Assembly: GCA_963674475.2 (NCBI GenBank)
Contig: CAXXFQ010000008.1
Span: forward strand, 434,001 to 498,000
Source: CAXXFQ01 sp963674475
GTDB taxonomy: Bacteria > Planctomycetota > Planctomycetia > Pirellulales > Thermoguttaceae
Direction: 5' to 3'
Length of the DNA stretch: 64,000 nt
A program made the translations under genes and the position numbers. This document shows, in pieces, positions 57,237 through 64,000 of this stretch; position 1 is the first letter of the stretch, and the number at the start of each line of letters is the position of its first letter. The notes beneath the pieces are model-generated. The model was given only the letters and a program-made list of their open reading frames with translations, was not told the DNA's origin and did no database searches.

Positions 57237-58481
57237 ATGAAAAAACGTTTTCGATCGGTGTACGCCCTCCTTTTCGCTTTGACAATCGGTTTCTCCCTTT
57301 CCTCCGTCCAGGCGGCGGATGAAAATACCCAGCCCGCTTCGAAAGAAGCCGCTTCGCAGAAAGTCGCTTCGAGTGAAGCCCAACCGGCTGCCGAGAAGGG
57401 GCCAAAACAGGTGGCTTTCGAGAAAATCTTTGGCGAGTGGAAGGAGCTGTTGATCCAACTGCAAAAATTCCGAGAAGAGTATCCGACCGCGTCGTCCGAG
57501 CGGAGAAAAGAAATCGTTCCTCAATATGAAGCACTGATTCAAAAAGGGGTCGAAATGGAACCGCGACTGTCCGCTTCGGCGGAAGAGGCCTACGCCGAAA
57601 ATCCCGGTGCCGACAAGGATTTGGAACAGTTTCTCCTGGCAAGCTGCTTGGGAAACATCAAGATGGACAATTACGAAGACGCCTATCGTCTGGCCCAATT
57701 GCTCAAGAGTTCCGGAGTGAAATACGAGAAGCTCAATGCCTGGGCCGGAGTTGCCGGATTCTGCATTGGCGAACTCGACGAGGCCCAAAAGAATTTGTCG
57801 GAGTCGGTTCGAGCGGGGAAGGACATTCGAACCCAAAAGGAATCGCTCGACGCGATCGTCGATCAGTTCTTGATGAGTCCGGGCAAATTTAAACGGAAGT
57901 GGGACGACGAACAAAAGGTTCGTCAGGCGGAAGCCAAAGCGGACGATTTGCCCCGCGTTCTGTTAAAAACCGACGAAGGGGATATGGTCATCGAGCTTTT
58001 TGAAAATGAAGCGCCGAACTCGACGGCCAACTTTATCTCGTTGGTCGAAAGCGGCTTTTATGACGGGCTCGGCTTCCACCGAGTGCTCGAGGGGTTCATG
58101 GCCCAAGGTGGTTGCCCTCGCGGCGACGGGATGGGCGACCCGGGTTACTCGATCCCCTGTGAAGTCGACCGGCCCGGCGCGCGGAACCATTTTCGCGGTT
58201 CCTTGAGCATGGCCCATGCCGGAAAGGACACGGGCGGTTCCCAGTTTTTCATCACGTTCATTCCGACCACCTTTCTCGACGGTCGTCATACGGTCTTTGG
58301 CCGCATAATCGACGGGATGGATATTCTTGCGAAAATCCGCCGTCGCGATCCGAGCGATCGAAAAGCGACCATGGGAGCGCCGACCCATATCATCGAAGCG
58401 CGAGTTCTTCGGAAACGGGACCATGAGTACAAGCCGGTCAAGATCGGCGACGAAAAAGTCGGCGAGAAAAAAGAGAAGTAA
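57237..58481 (+). CDS. Secreted cyclophilin-type peptidyl-prolyl isomerase with helical N-domain
   Basis: A signal peptide (residues 1-26, ending SSVQAAD) and a Glu/Lys/Ala-rich helical domain (about 30-235) precede a cyclophilin domain (about 240-390). The catalytic core is intact: GFHRVLEGFMAQGG with the key Arg and Phe, GSLSMAHAGKDTGGSQFFITF and FLDGRHTVFGRIIDGMDIL. The enzyme would help protein folding in the periplasm or the equivalent compartment. A basic tail with EKVGEKKEK ends the protein. The gene precedes tmRNA but has no functional link to it. Confidence 0.93.
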   Translation: MKKRFRSVYALLFALTIGFSLSSVQAADENTQPASKEAASQKVASSEAQPAAEKGPKQVAFEKIFGEWKELLIQLQKFREEYPTASSERRKEIVPQYEALIQKGVEMEPRLSASAEEAYAENPGADKDLEQFLLASCLGNIKMDNYEDAYRLAQLLKSSGVKYEKLNAWAGVAGFCIGELDEAQKNLSESVRAGKDIRTQKESLDAIVDQFLMSPGKFKRKWDDEQKVRQAEAKADDLPRVLLKTDEGDMVIELFENEAPNSTANFISLVESGFYDGLGFHRVLEGFMAQGGCPRGDGMGDPGYSIPCEVDRPGARNHFRGSLSMAHAGKDTGGSQFFITFIPTTFLDGRHTVFGRIIDGMDILAKIRRRDPSDRKATMGAPTHIIEARVLRKRDHEYKPVKIGDEKVGEKKEK

Positions 58482-58668
58482 ACGTCGCGCCTCAGTCTCG
58501 TTTTACTGCGAGTCCCCCTGGTCAGGGCCAAGTCTGGACTTTTGGTCAAAAAGAGGTATAATACCCTGCTTGAGGAGGGGGGAGTGTTTCTCCTCCTCAG
58601 GCCAATTTTTTCGTTTTTTAACGAATGACGACAAGCGAAACGTTTTTTACCCTTATGCTTGTGTACCC
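58482..58668. other. Leader and promoter region of ssrA
   Basis: No protein gene is supported. TATAAT at 58557-58562, with CTGGAC at 58534-58539 after a 17-bp spacer, is the likely ssrA promoter; transcription would begin about 100 nt before the mature 5' end. Confidence 0.5.
58534..58562 (+). promoter_or_regulatory. Predicted ssrA promoter
   Basis: CTGGAC, a 17-bp spacer and a consensus TATAAT. No other plausible pair lies between the cyclophilin gene and tmRNA. Confidence 0.55.
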
Positions 58669-59028
58669 GGGGGCGAACTGGATTCGACCGGGCAGTTGAA
58701 GTGTAAGTGGCGTGCCGTGGTTGGTCAGCGGGCCACGTTAAAAGCTGACTCCTAATTTTATCTGCCGAGGAAAACCTCGCGCTGGCTGCCTAGTTATAGG
58801 TGGCTCCGTCTGAGGGGCTTTGCCGAAGAGCTCTAAAAGACGGTCAGACAATTTCGGATCGTCTCGGGTCGCTGTGGGCCACGCCCGAGATTAAATTAAG
58901 CTGCCCGCTAGCCTAAGCGGAACCTCGTCGATTGGGGTCTTCTTAGGCGAAATTAAAAGAATCGACTACGCACGTAGAAGCTTCCATGGATATGTCGCGG
59001 GACGCGGGTTCGATCCCCGCCGCCTCCA
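58669..59028 (+). ncRNA. ssrA: tmRNA (transfer-messenger RNA)
   Basis: tmRNA rescues ribosomes stalled on broken mRNAs and tags the product for proteolysis. The 5' end GGGGGCGAACTGGATTCGACC and the 3' end GCGGGTTCGATCCCCGCCGCCTCCA are diagnostic in form (each given here in short parts: GGGGGCG pairs with CGCCTCC as the acceptor stem, and GCGGGTTCGATCCCCGC is the T arm). The resume codon GCC at 58764 opens a tag reading frame for AEENLALAA ending at TAG 58791-58793. The length is 360 nt. The terminal CCA is not encoded; the sequence goes from the discriminator A to CTT. A one-piece, non-permuted tmRNA. Confidence 0.97.
58764..58793 (+). CDS. tmRNA proteolysis tag reading frame (AEENLALAA)
   Basis: Inside tmRNA, GCC GAG GAA AAC CTC GCG CTG GCT GCC TAG encodes A-E-E-N-L-A-L-A-A and stop. 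The ALAA end is the usual ClpXP-type degradation signal. Translation would resume on this frame after the tmRNA-charged alanine, so it is not an independent gene. Confidence 0.9.
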   Translation, partial: AEENLALAA

Positions 59029-59045
59029 CTTTTTTCACGTTCCAC

Positions 59046-59096
59046 AAAAAAACCGCCTCTTTGGGGAATTTCGCTTTCCCGGTGAGGCGGTTTTTT
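59046..59096. terminator. Bidirectional terminator after tmRNA
   Basis: AAAAAAACCGCCTC pairs with GAGGCGGTTTTTT around an inner GGGAA/TTCCC pair. It serves tmRNA on the plus strand and the convergent secreted protein gene on the minus strand. Confidence 0.85.
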
Positions 59097-59121
59097 GCGT
59101 TTGGCTTTTACCTCGCGCGGT

Positions 59122-59796
59122 TCACGAAGCGGCTCGGGCCCGCTTTCTTTTTTTTCGCCAAACCAGAACGATTGCAGTTACGAGCAAAGTTACCAGCACG
59201 AGTGCCGCCACGGCAAGCCAAACGAGGTAGATTGGATTGTCCAAGATCGCGATTTTCCAAGCGGCTACAGGTTTTTTCGTTTGAATCTCCCGAGCTACTT
59301 TTCGTTGTCTTTCACCCGGTCCGGGAATCTCGATCATCTCGTCGGTCACGTCGATCCGCTTCGCTTTCGGATATTTTCCCAGGGTCACCGAGTCCCATTT
59401 GGAAACCAACGCGGCGAGCCGGTGGTCTCGCTTCAACTTTTCCACTTCCTCGGGGTACAGTGCCAGGATGTCCTCGACCGGCGCGGTGCCGAAACCTTGC
59501 CGATGCATCTTCGCTTGCGCAGCCCTCGCGCGAGCTTTGATCTCTTGCATCGTTTTGGTGTCCTTTGCCGCTTCGGCCGCTTCGAATTCCTTCTTCCACC
59601 CGGCGATGATCGTCTCGTGCTTTTTGCTCCCGGCAAACGCACAGGCCACGGCACGCGAATCGTAGACGCCGATTCGCTCCGATGGATCGACCGAGGGCGG
59701 CGGTTCGGTCGGCTTGGCCGCTTGACCGGCAAGCGCCCCTCCGACACCCAGAATCAACACGACAAGAACCCCACCGTGACGAATAAAACCGCTCAT
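59122..59796 (-). CDS. Hypothetical protein with signal peptide, coiled-coil region and C-terminal membrane helix
   Basis: The 224-residue protein begins with a signal sequence (VLVVLILGVGGALAGQAA), then ERIGVYDSRAVACAFAGS, a segment I believe recurs in planctomycete and verrucomicrobial hypothetical proteins and that is faintly like the start of OmpH/Skp chaperones. A charged helical part with KKEFEAAEAAKDTKTMQEIKARARAAQAK follows. A membrane helix near residue 192-214 (VWLAVAALVLVTLLVTAIVLVW) ends in a basic Arg/Lys tail inside the cell. It is 31 bp after the TetR gene in the same direction, so co-transcription is likely. Function unknown. Confidence 0.75.
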   Translation of the reverse strand: MSGFIRHGGVLVVLILGVGGALAGQAAKPTEPPPSVDPSERIGVYDSRAVACAFAGSKKHETIIAGWKKEFEAAEAAKDTKTMQEIKARARAAQAKMHRQGFGTAPVEDILALYPEEVEKLKRDHRLAALVSKWDSVTLGKYPKAKRIDVTDEMIEIPGPGERQRKVAREIQTKKPVAAWKIAILDNPIYLVWLAVAALVLVTLLVTAIVLVWRKKRKRARAAS

Positions 59797-59827
59797 CCTA
59801 CCCCTCGCTTTCGTTGGTGATTACTTA

Positions 59828-60418
59828 CTAATTTTTGTAAAACCTTTCCATGAAATGAAGAAACGTCTCTTCTCTCTGGCGGCCGGTCATGAGGCCCAGC
59901 TCCCCGACGATTGTCATCATGGTCCCCAGCCCCATCACCGACCAGGCGATTTTGACCGCGTCCACCTCGGCATCGCGCGCCGTGCCGCTTCGAGCGATCT
60001 GCTCGACCAGATAGGCGTGGAGCCGACTGTACACGCGCTGAAGCGCCTCGCGGATTTCTGCCGTTTGGGTCTCGGCCAGCGCCGAAAAGAGAATGCGATA
60101 GTTTTTGAATTCCCCTAAATGGCTGGATTCATAGTGTGAAAGGAGTTCGACCGGGTCTTCGCCGGGATGGTTTTTAAGGACCTCGTCATAGATTTCGAGC
60201 GTGTGATCGGCAACGTAGTCGATCGCGTCGACAAACATCGACTGCTTGTCCGGCCAGAGGCGATACAGGATCGTCTCTTGAACCTGACACTGTCGGGCTA
60301 GGCGTGCCGTGGTCGCCCCTCGATAACCGACGTCGGCGAAGACCGAGGCAATTGTCGGCAGCAAAAGGCTTTTTCGATTCGCCGATGAACCGGATGATTT
60401 TATAGGTTTTTCGCTCAT
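59828..60418 (-). CDS. TetR/AcrR family transcriptional regulator
   Basis: The helix-turn-helix is in residues 15-62: LLPTIASVFADVGYRGATTARLARQCQVQETILYRLWPDK. The rest is a helical ligand-binding domain with 196 residues in total. It is followed 31 bp later by the membrane-anchored hypothetical protein gene, which it may control together with itself. Its own promoter is visible at 60427-60455. The inducer is not predictable. Confidence 0.92.
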   Translation of the reverse strand: MSEKPIKSSGSSANRKSLLLPTIASVFADVGYRGATTARLARQCQVQETILYRLWPDKQSMFVDAIDYVADHTLEIYDEVLKNHPGEDPVELLSHYESSHLGEFKNYRILFSALAETQTAEIREALQRVYSRLHAYLVEQIARSGTARDAEVDAVKIAWSVMGLGTMMTIVGELGLMTGRQREETFLHFMERFYKN

Positions 60419-60426
60419 GGTTTGTG

Positions 60427-60455
60427 AGTATGCACTAACAATATTGGCACGTCAA
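60427..60455 (-). promoter_or_regulatory. Promoter of the TetR gene
   Basis: On the minus strand TTGACG (60455-60450), a 17-bp spacer and CATACT (60432-60427). The -10 is within 9 bp of the ATG at 60418, so the leader is at most a few bases and the transcript may be leaderless. Confidence 0.6.
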
Positions 60456-60581
60456 TAGGTTTTTGAAAGAAAAATTGCTCAAAAGACCAGGGAATACATA
60501 TCCAGGGCCTTACGGCAACCAGGGAAGCGGCAAAAGATTTCCGCGGCGGTAAGAAACATCTCGTCTGTTGCTTAAGCCAAT

Positions 60582-60627
60582 AAAAAAACCGCCTCTTAGG
60601 AAAATATCTCCCGGAGAAGCGGTTTTT
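60582..60627. terminator. Bidirectional terminator between the TetR gene and the VOC gene
   Basis: AAAAACCGC and GCGGTTTTT form the base of a hairpin with an upper CTCT/AGAG part. It ends the VOC gene on the minus strand. Its arms closely resemble the terminator after tmRNA at 59046-59096 (AAAAAACCGCCTCTT in both). Confidence 0.75.
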
Positions 60628-60689
60628 GATTTTTTTGTTGGATCAAACTTACGCTTTATAACGTGAAGTGTGATTCCAATCGTAGCACG

Positions 60690-61001
60690 TTAGCAACGTT
60701 GCATCAGTTCGATCGGGGCGCCGTCGGCGACGATGAAGGCGACTCGGAGCACGTCGGTGGCCATGAACGGTTCCATGATCACTTCCTTGCCGGCCAGGGT
60801 GGCGTCGAGATCGTCGACCACGAACGCGACGTGCGGTACCTTCTTGACTAACTCGGGCATCGGCGAATCGGCGTCGAAACGGAGCCATTCGATTCCGAAC
60901 TCGCTTTTTTCCGCGTCGGTGATCGAGACCTTGCCGCCTTCGACATAGATTTCGTCCTGCTGTTTTTCCTGGGTCGGAATGCCGACGTGATGGTATTGCA
61001 T
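60690..61001 (-). CDS. VOC (glyoxalase/bleomycin resistance) superfamily protein
   Basis: The 103-residue protein has a single VOC-type half: MQYHHVGIPT at the start with a metal-ligand His, VPHVAFVVDDLDATLAGKEVI in the middle and GAPIELMQRC at the end with a metal-ligand Glu. The ATG at 61001 has AGGAGA upstream at good spacing; longer frames are unconvincing. It would act as a dimer. The substrate is unknown, as for most small VOC proteins. Confidence 0.85.
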   Translation of the reverse strand: MQYHHVGIPTQEKQQDEIYVEGGKVSITDAEKSEFGIEWLRFDADSPMPELVKKVPHVAFVVDDLDATLAGKEVIMEPFMATDVLRVAFIVADGAPIELMQRC

Positions 61002-61257
61002 CTTGCGTTCTCCTGTCGCAAAAAGAAGTGGATGTGGGAAGGGCCCTAGGGCACGCGTTTTTTCTCCGGGCCCCTGTTTTCTCATGCCGACATGGTAAAA
61101 TGACCCAACAAGAGAGACGCCCGAACAGCGCCTAGTGTACCAACTTCCGTCAAAAAGAAAAGACGTTTCGATAGCTCGGAATTTTTCATTTCCACCCGGC
61201 CGACTCGTGGCCCGATTTTTCCATGAAACAGGGCCGTCTTTCCATCTGGGGGCCAGG

Positions 61258-61425
61258 GTGAGGATCGACCCGTGTAGGGCGACCGACGTGGGCGCGGTCG
61301 ACGTGATCGTTCGTCGGACGATGAAGGCCAATTCGATCAAAAAATTGGCGTTTGAGGTCGGCGAGGGCAACCTGTACGAGGCGTTGGTCAAGGCGATCGA
61401 GCTGGAAGACCCGCTTGATTTTTGA
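61258..61425 (+). pseudogene. Possible gene remnant or small reading frame
   Basis: From a GTG at 61258 the frame encodes 55 residues ending TMKANSIKKLAFEVGEGN and ALVKAIELEDPLDF before TGA at 61423-61425. Codon use in the second half is like that of nearby genes, with GC-rich third positions. There is no visible ribosome binding site and the upstream part in the same frame is not coding-like, so it could be the end of a decayed gene. Confidence 0.25.
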
Positions 61426-61456
61426 GGTCATTCCCATTTAACCTACGATACGGGGG

Positions 61457-61486
61457 TTGACCGACCCCGAAAGGAACGGCTATCGT
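61457..61486 (+). promoter_or_regulatory. Possible promoter for inositol-1-phosphate synthase
   Basis: TTGACC, an 18-bp spacer and TATCGT. Moderate match, leader about 170 nt. Confidence 0.45.
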
Positions 61487-61661
61487 GGATAGATTGGACA
61501 GAGATTTTTTATGAGGGTAATCTTTCACCCGGCTTTGACCTGAGCGGGCTTCTGAAACCGATGGCCAACGTCCTGCCGAGAGACGGGTCCGAGAAACGGG
61601 CCGAGAGAAGGTCCAGGAAACGGGCCTTTGCGTGAACGGTTATCCATTTTGGAGAGGAACC

Positions 61662-62780
61662 TTGAGTCAACCCGGAACCAACCCCATCCGTGTGGCCCTG
61701 GTCGGAGTCGGCAATTGTGCCGCCTCGCTGGTCCAGGGACTTTTCTTCTACTCGCAAGACCAATCGCAAACCAGAGGGCTTTTGCATCCCAAGCTGGGCG
61801 GCTATACGGCGGCCGATATCCAAATCGTCGCGGCATGGGACGTCGACCGGCGCAAGGTCGGACGGCCCTTGGAAGAGGCGATCTGTGCGAAACCGAACTG
61901 CGTTTTCCCGATTGCCGACACCGTCGCGCCGACGGGGATCACGGTACGCATGGGGCGGATTCTCGACGGGGTGGCCGACCATATGGACGAAGGGGACCCG
62001 GCCAAACGGTTTGAAATGGCCGACGAGTCGCAGCCGGAGCTGGACGAGGTCGTTTCGGTTTTGAAGGAATCGGGCGTACAGCTTCTGATCAATTACCTGC
62101 CGGTCGGATCGCAGCAGGCGACCGAGTTTTATATGGAAGCGGCGCTTGCGGCCGGGGTGGGCGTGATCAACTGTATCCCCGTTTTTATCGCGAGCGATCC
62201 GGGGTGGGCGGACCGTTTTCGACAGGCCGGTCTGCCGATTTTCGGCGACGACGTCAAGGCCCAACTTGGCGCGACGATCCTCCACCGCACGCTGGCCGAT
62301 CTGTTTCGGATGCGAGGCGTCGAGGTCGACTCGACCTATCAGCTGAACGTCGGCGGGAACACCGATTTCTACAACATGTTGGATCGAAATCGGTTGACGT
62401 CGAAAAAAACGTCGAAGACCGAAGCGGTCCAATCGGTCCTGGCCGACCGGTTGCCCGACGATCAGATTCACGTGGGGCCGAGCGATTTCGTCCCGTGGTT
62501 GGACGACAAGAAGGTCTGTTTCTTGCGGATGCAGGGAAAGCTTTTCGGCGACGCGCCGATGAACGTCGAGGTGCGTCTGGAAGTCGAGGACTCGCCCAAC
62601 TCGGGCGGCGTGGTGATCGATGCGATCCGTTTCGGCCGAATCGCTTTGGACCGTGGAATGTCCGGCCCGATCGAGGAGCCGTCGGCCTATCTGTTCAAGC
62701 ACCCGCCGGTCCAGCGCCCCGACCGCGAAGCGTTCGAATCGCTTGAGACGCTTCTGAAAAAGTGGAATGAGCAGCGGTAG
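61662..62780 (+). CDS. ino1: Inositol-3-phosphate synthase (myo-inositol-1-phosphate synthase)
   Basis: Ino1 converts glucose-6-phosphate to inositol-3-phosphate with NAD+. The Rossmann part is clear, VALVGVGNCAASLVQGLFFY near residue 10, then AAWDVDRRKVG, LINYLPVGSQQATEFY near 143, INCIPVFIASDP near 167, and GDDVKAQLGATILHRTLADLF near 193 with conserved Lys. The DFYNMLD and SDFVPWLDDKKVCFLR elements follow. It is of the shorter prokaryotic type (372 residues). The TTG at 61662 is preferred since GGAGAGG precedes it by six bases; a GTG thirty bases upstream is the alternative. Its product may feed inositol phospholipids or a protective solute. Confidence 0.94.
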   Translation: MSQPGTNPIRVALVGVGNCAASLVQGLFFYSQDQSQTRGLLHPKLGGYTAADIQIVAAWDVDRRKVGRPLEEAICAKPNCVFPIADTVAPTGITVRMGRILDGVADHMDEGDPAKRFEMADESQPELDEVVSVLKESGVQLLINYLPVGSQQATEFYMEAALAAGVGVINCIPVFIASDPGWADRFRQAGLPIFGDDVKAQLGATILHRTLADLFRMRGVEVDSTYQLNVGGNTDFYNMLDRNRLTSKKTSKTEAVQSVLADRLPDDQIHVGPSDFVPWLDDKKVCFLRMQGKLFGDAPMNVEVRLEVEDSPNSGGVVIDAIRFGRIALDRGMSGPIEEPSAYLFKHPPVQRPDREAFESLETLLKKWNEQR

Positions 62781-62805
62781 AAGATCTTATACCGCCTGCT
62801 CGTTT

Positions 62806-62890
62806 GCCGGTTGTGCGCGCCGCGCGCTTACCCTTCGGGAAAACAGGCTATTTCCACGCGGGTGAACGCGTCATTTCAAATTGGAATGCG
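62806..62890 (+). repeat. Palindromic dispersed repeat, copy B
   Basis: This is the reverse-complement match of 56323-56412. Shared blocks are TTACCCTTCGGGAAAACA, GCTATTTCCAC, CGGGTGAACGCG and ATTGGAA. It starts about 25 bp after the inositol synthase stop and precedes the convergent DUF1559 gene. Confidence 0.65.
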
Positions 62891-62908
62891 TATGAAAAGA
62901 AACGCCTT

Positions 62909-64000
62909 CTAGAAATCTTCCCAGGACCCGGCGGTAATCGAGATCTCGCTGTGTCCGGAAGCCCGTGTTCCCATCGCCCGCCACACGTCGAGGTCGATTT
63001 TCTCATGAATCGAGTGGACTGAGCCGTCCATCATGGCGGCGTGGACGATTCCCGGGTGATAGCTTCGGGACGTCACGGCCGAGTAAGTCGGTTGCGTCGC
63101 GCTTTTACCTTCTTGCCAGGAGCTGTAGTCGACGTCGTAGGTATTACCATCGGTGTGGGTGTACGGAACCACGGTGTTGGGTGTGAAGACGGTCGTCATG
63201 CCGGTATGATGGGCCCGGCCATCGCACCATTCGGTGTGGCCCGTGTTGCTGTTGGTCGAGGGTCCCACCTTAAAAGAGGCCCCGGAGGCCAACGCCGTGA
63301 TTTCGCCGGCGGTGAACGGTACTTCCGGCCCGGGATCTTCGGTGTTGCGGAAATAGGGAGTGAACGCTTTCACTTCGGCCGCCAAAAGGGTCTGGCTCAT
63401 TCCGTCGCGAATTTCGGTCACGGTCGTGTGGCTGTTGGCGTAAAAGACGCCGTCCCCCTTGTTGTGTTTGTTTTTGGGGTCGTAGATCAACCAGGTTCCG
63501 CAGTTGAAACCGTAGGTGATCGGGTGGGTGTACGGTTCACCGTTTTTGGTTCGGGGGAAATTGTGAATCTCGCTCGGGCAGAAGTAGACCGGGATCTTCA
63601 TCGGCGGTACGCTCGAGTCGATCTGTTCGCTCCAGGGGCGGGTCAAGTCGACCATGTCGTAGGCGTTGGCCTGTTCCAGGAAAGGCAAGATCAATCCGTG
63701 GACCGACCAGGAGCCGTTTTTTCCGGGCTGGACGGTGCCCGGTTCGATACTGAAGCTGGGCGGGAAGGAGCCGTTGGCGTTTTGATAATTATGAAGTGCT
63801 AAGGCGATGTTTTTGAGATTGTTGGCGCACTTCATCCGGCGGGCCGCTTCTCGCGAAGCTTGGACGGCCGGAAAAAGCATCGCGACAAGCGTTCCGATAA
63901 TGGCGATGACGACCAGCAGTTCGACGAGGGTGAAACCGGGATGATTTTTGGTGGGCGGGAAGGGGGGTGGGTAACGTCCCGAGTTTTTCTCGTTCCGTAT
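62909..64000 (-). CDS. DUF1559 prepilin-like protein (5' truncated by window edge)
   Basis: The N-terminal part visible near the right edge contains the prepilin-type motif HPGFTLVELLVVIAIIGTLVA, followed by PAVQASREAARRMKCANNLKNIALALHNY, the hallmark of planctomycete DUF1559 proteins. The C-terminus carries the H-x9-DG motif (HPGIVHAAMMDG). At least 363 residues are present; no start codon occurs before the window edge, so the first few residues are missing. These proteins are exported by a type II/IV pilin-like route, and their number in planctomycete genomes is very large; the role is poorly known. Confidence 0.93.
   Translation of the reverse strand: MRNEKNSGRYPPPFPPTKNHPGFTLVELLVVIAIIGTLVAMLFPAVQASREAARRMKCANNLKNIALALHNYQNANGSFPPSFSIEPGTVQPGKNGSWSVHGLILPFLEQANAYDMVDLTRPWSEQIDSSVPPMKIPVYFCPSEIHNFPRTKNGEPYTHPITYGFNCGTWLIYDPKNKHNKGDGVFYANSHTTVTEIRDGMSQTLLAAEVKAFTPYFRNTEDPGPEVPFTAGEITALASGASFKVGPSTNSNTGHTEWCDGRAHHTGMTTVFTPNTVVPYTHTDGNTYDVDYSSWQEGKSATQPTYSAVTSRSYHPGIVHAAMMDGSVHSIHEKIDLDVWRAMGTRASGHSEISITAGSWEDF

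Larger units (their letters stand above)
61002..61661. other. Divergent intergenic region between the VOC gene and inositol-1-phosphate synthase
   Basis: 660 bp with no confident gene. A plus-strand stretch at 61258-61425 has coding-like codon use but no good start. TTGACC at 61457-61462, an 18-bp spacer and TATCGT at 61481-61486 may be the promoter for the inositol synthase gene. Confidence 0.4.

Noticed and set aside
1..64000. CRISPR array, tRNA genes, insertion sequences, phage genes
   Set aside because: I looked for regularly spaced repeats, tRNA T-arm signatures and transposase or integrase motifs. The only tRNA-like T arm belongs to tmRNA; none of the others was seen.

Overview
The window looks like a chromosomal segment of a planctomycete, probably of the Pirellulales or a relative. 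The evidence is a DUF1559 prepilin-like protein with its C-terminal H-x9-DG motif at the right edge, a DUF1598 protein, a microcompartment locus with two hexameric and three pentameric shell proteins as in the Planctomycetes-Verrucomicrobia type, and many secreted hypothetical proteins. GC content is moderate, codon use is even, and genes are loosely spaced with AT-rich intergenic DNA. I see no insertion sequence, phage, CRISPR array or tRNA; the only RNA gene I can name is ssrA (tmRNA).

Layout. 0-6.4 kb: an orphan NodT-type outer-membrane factor (minus strand), leuC-leuD, and a pair of secreted proteins including a squalene-cyclase-like repeat protein. 6.4-11.5 kb: a TetR regulator divergent from fabH, then fabF and fabV, a type II fatty-acid elongation set. 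11.8-15.6 kb: glcE- and glcF-like glycolate oxidase subunits and a DUF6807 protein. 16-25 kb: a mix including a class I glutamine amidotransferase, YjbQ, a CPBP protease, a ClpP-like protein, ApbE, a large secreted glycosidase-like protein and a PhnP-like hydrolase. 25.4-31.3 kb: a 1165-residue AsmA-like protein, a LarA-like protein and a lipoprotein.

31.4-39.7 kb is the most distinctive block: a minus-strand bacterial microcompartment operon. In transcription order it encodes a DeoR regulator, PduL phosphotransacylase, two BMC-H shell proteins, acetate kinase, a BMC-P, a PduP-like aldehyde dehydrogenase, a BMC-P, a protein of unknown function with an encapsulation helix, a BMC-P and a class II aldolase. 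Together they would cleave fuculose- or rhamnulose-1-phosphate to DHAP and lactaldehyde, oxidise lactaldehyde to lactyl-CoA in the shell, and recover ATP through lactyl-phosphate.

40-52.6 kb: nagB with a GlmU-like nucleotidyltransferase, an acyl carrier protein, serC, rarA, a Tat-exported sugar isomerase/oxidoreductase pair, an FHA-GAF-sigma54 activator and a DUF1598 protein. 52.7-64 kb: a TPR protein, two tandem sialidase-family proteins, a LigD phosphoesterase-like small protein, a secreted cyclophilin, tmRNA, a TetR regulator, a VOC protein, inositol-1-phosphate synthase and the DUF1559 protein.

Two observations stand out beyond the genes. A roughly 146-nt repeat occurs twice, both times in sense orientation in the leader of an unrelated gene (17402-17548 and 25243-25388). 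A separate roughly 90-nt palindromic repeat occurs just after two gene stops (56323-56412 and 62806-62890).
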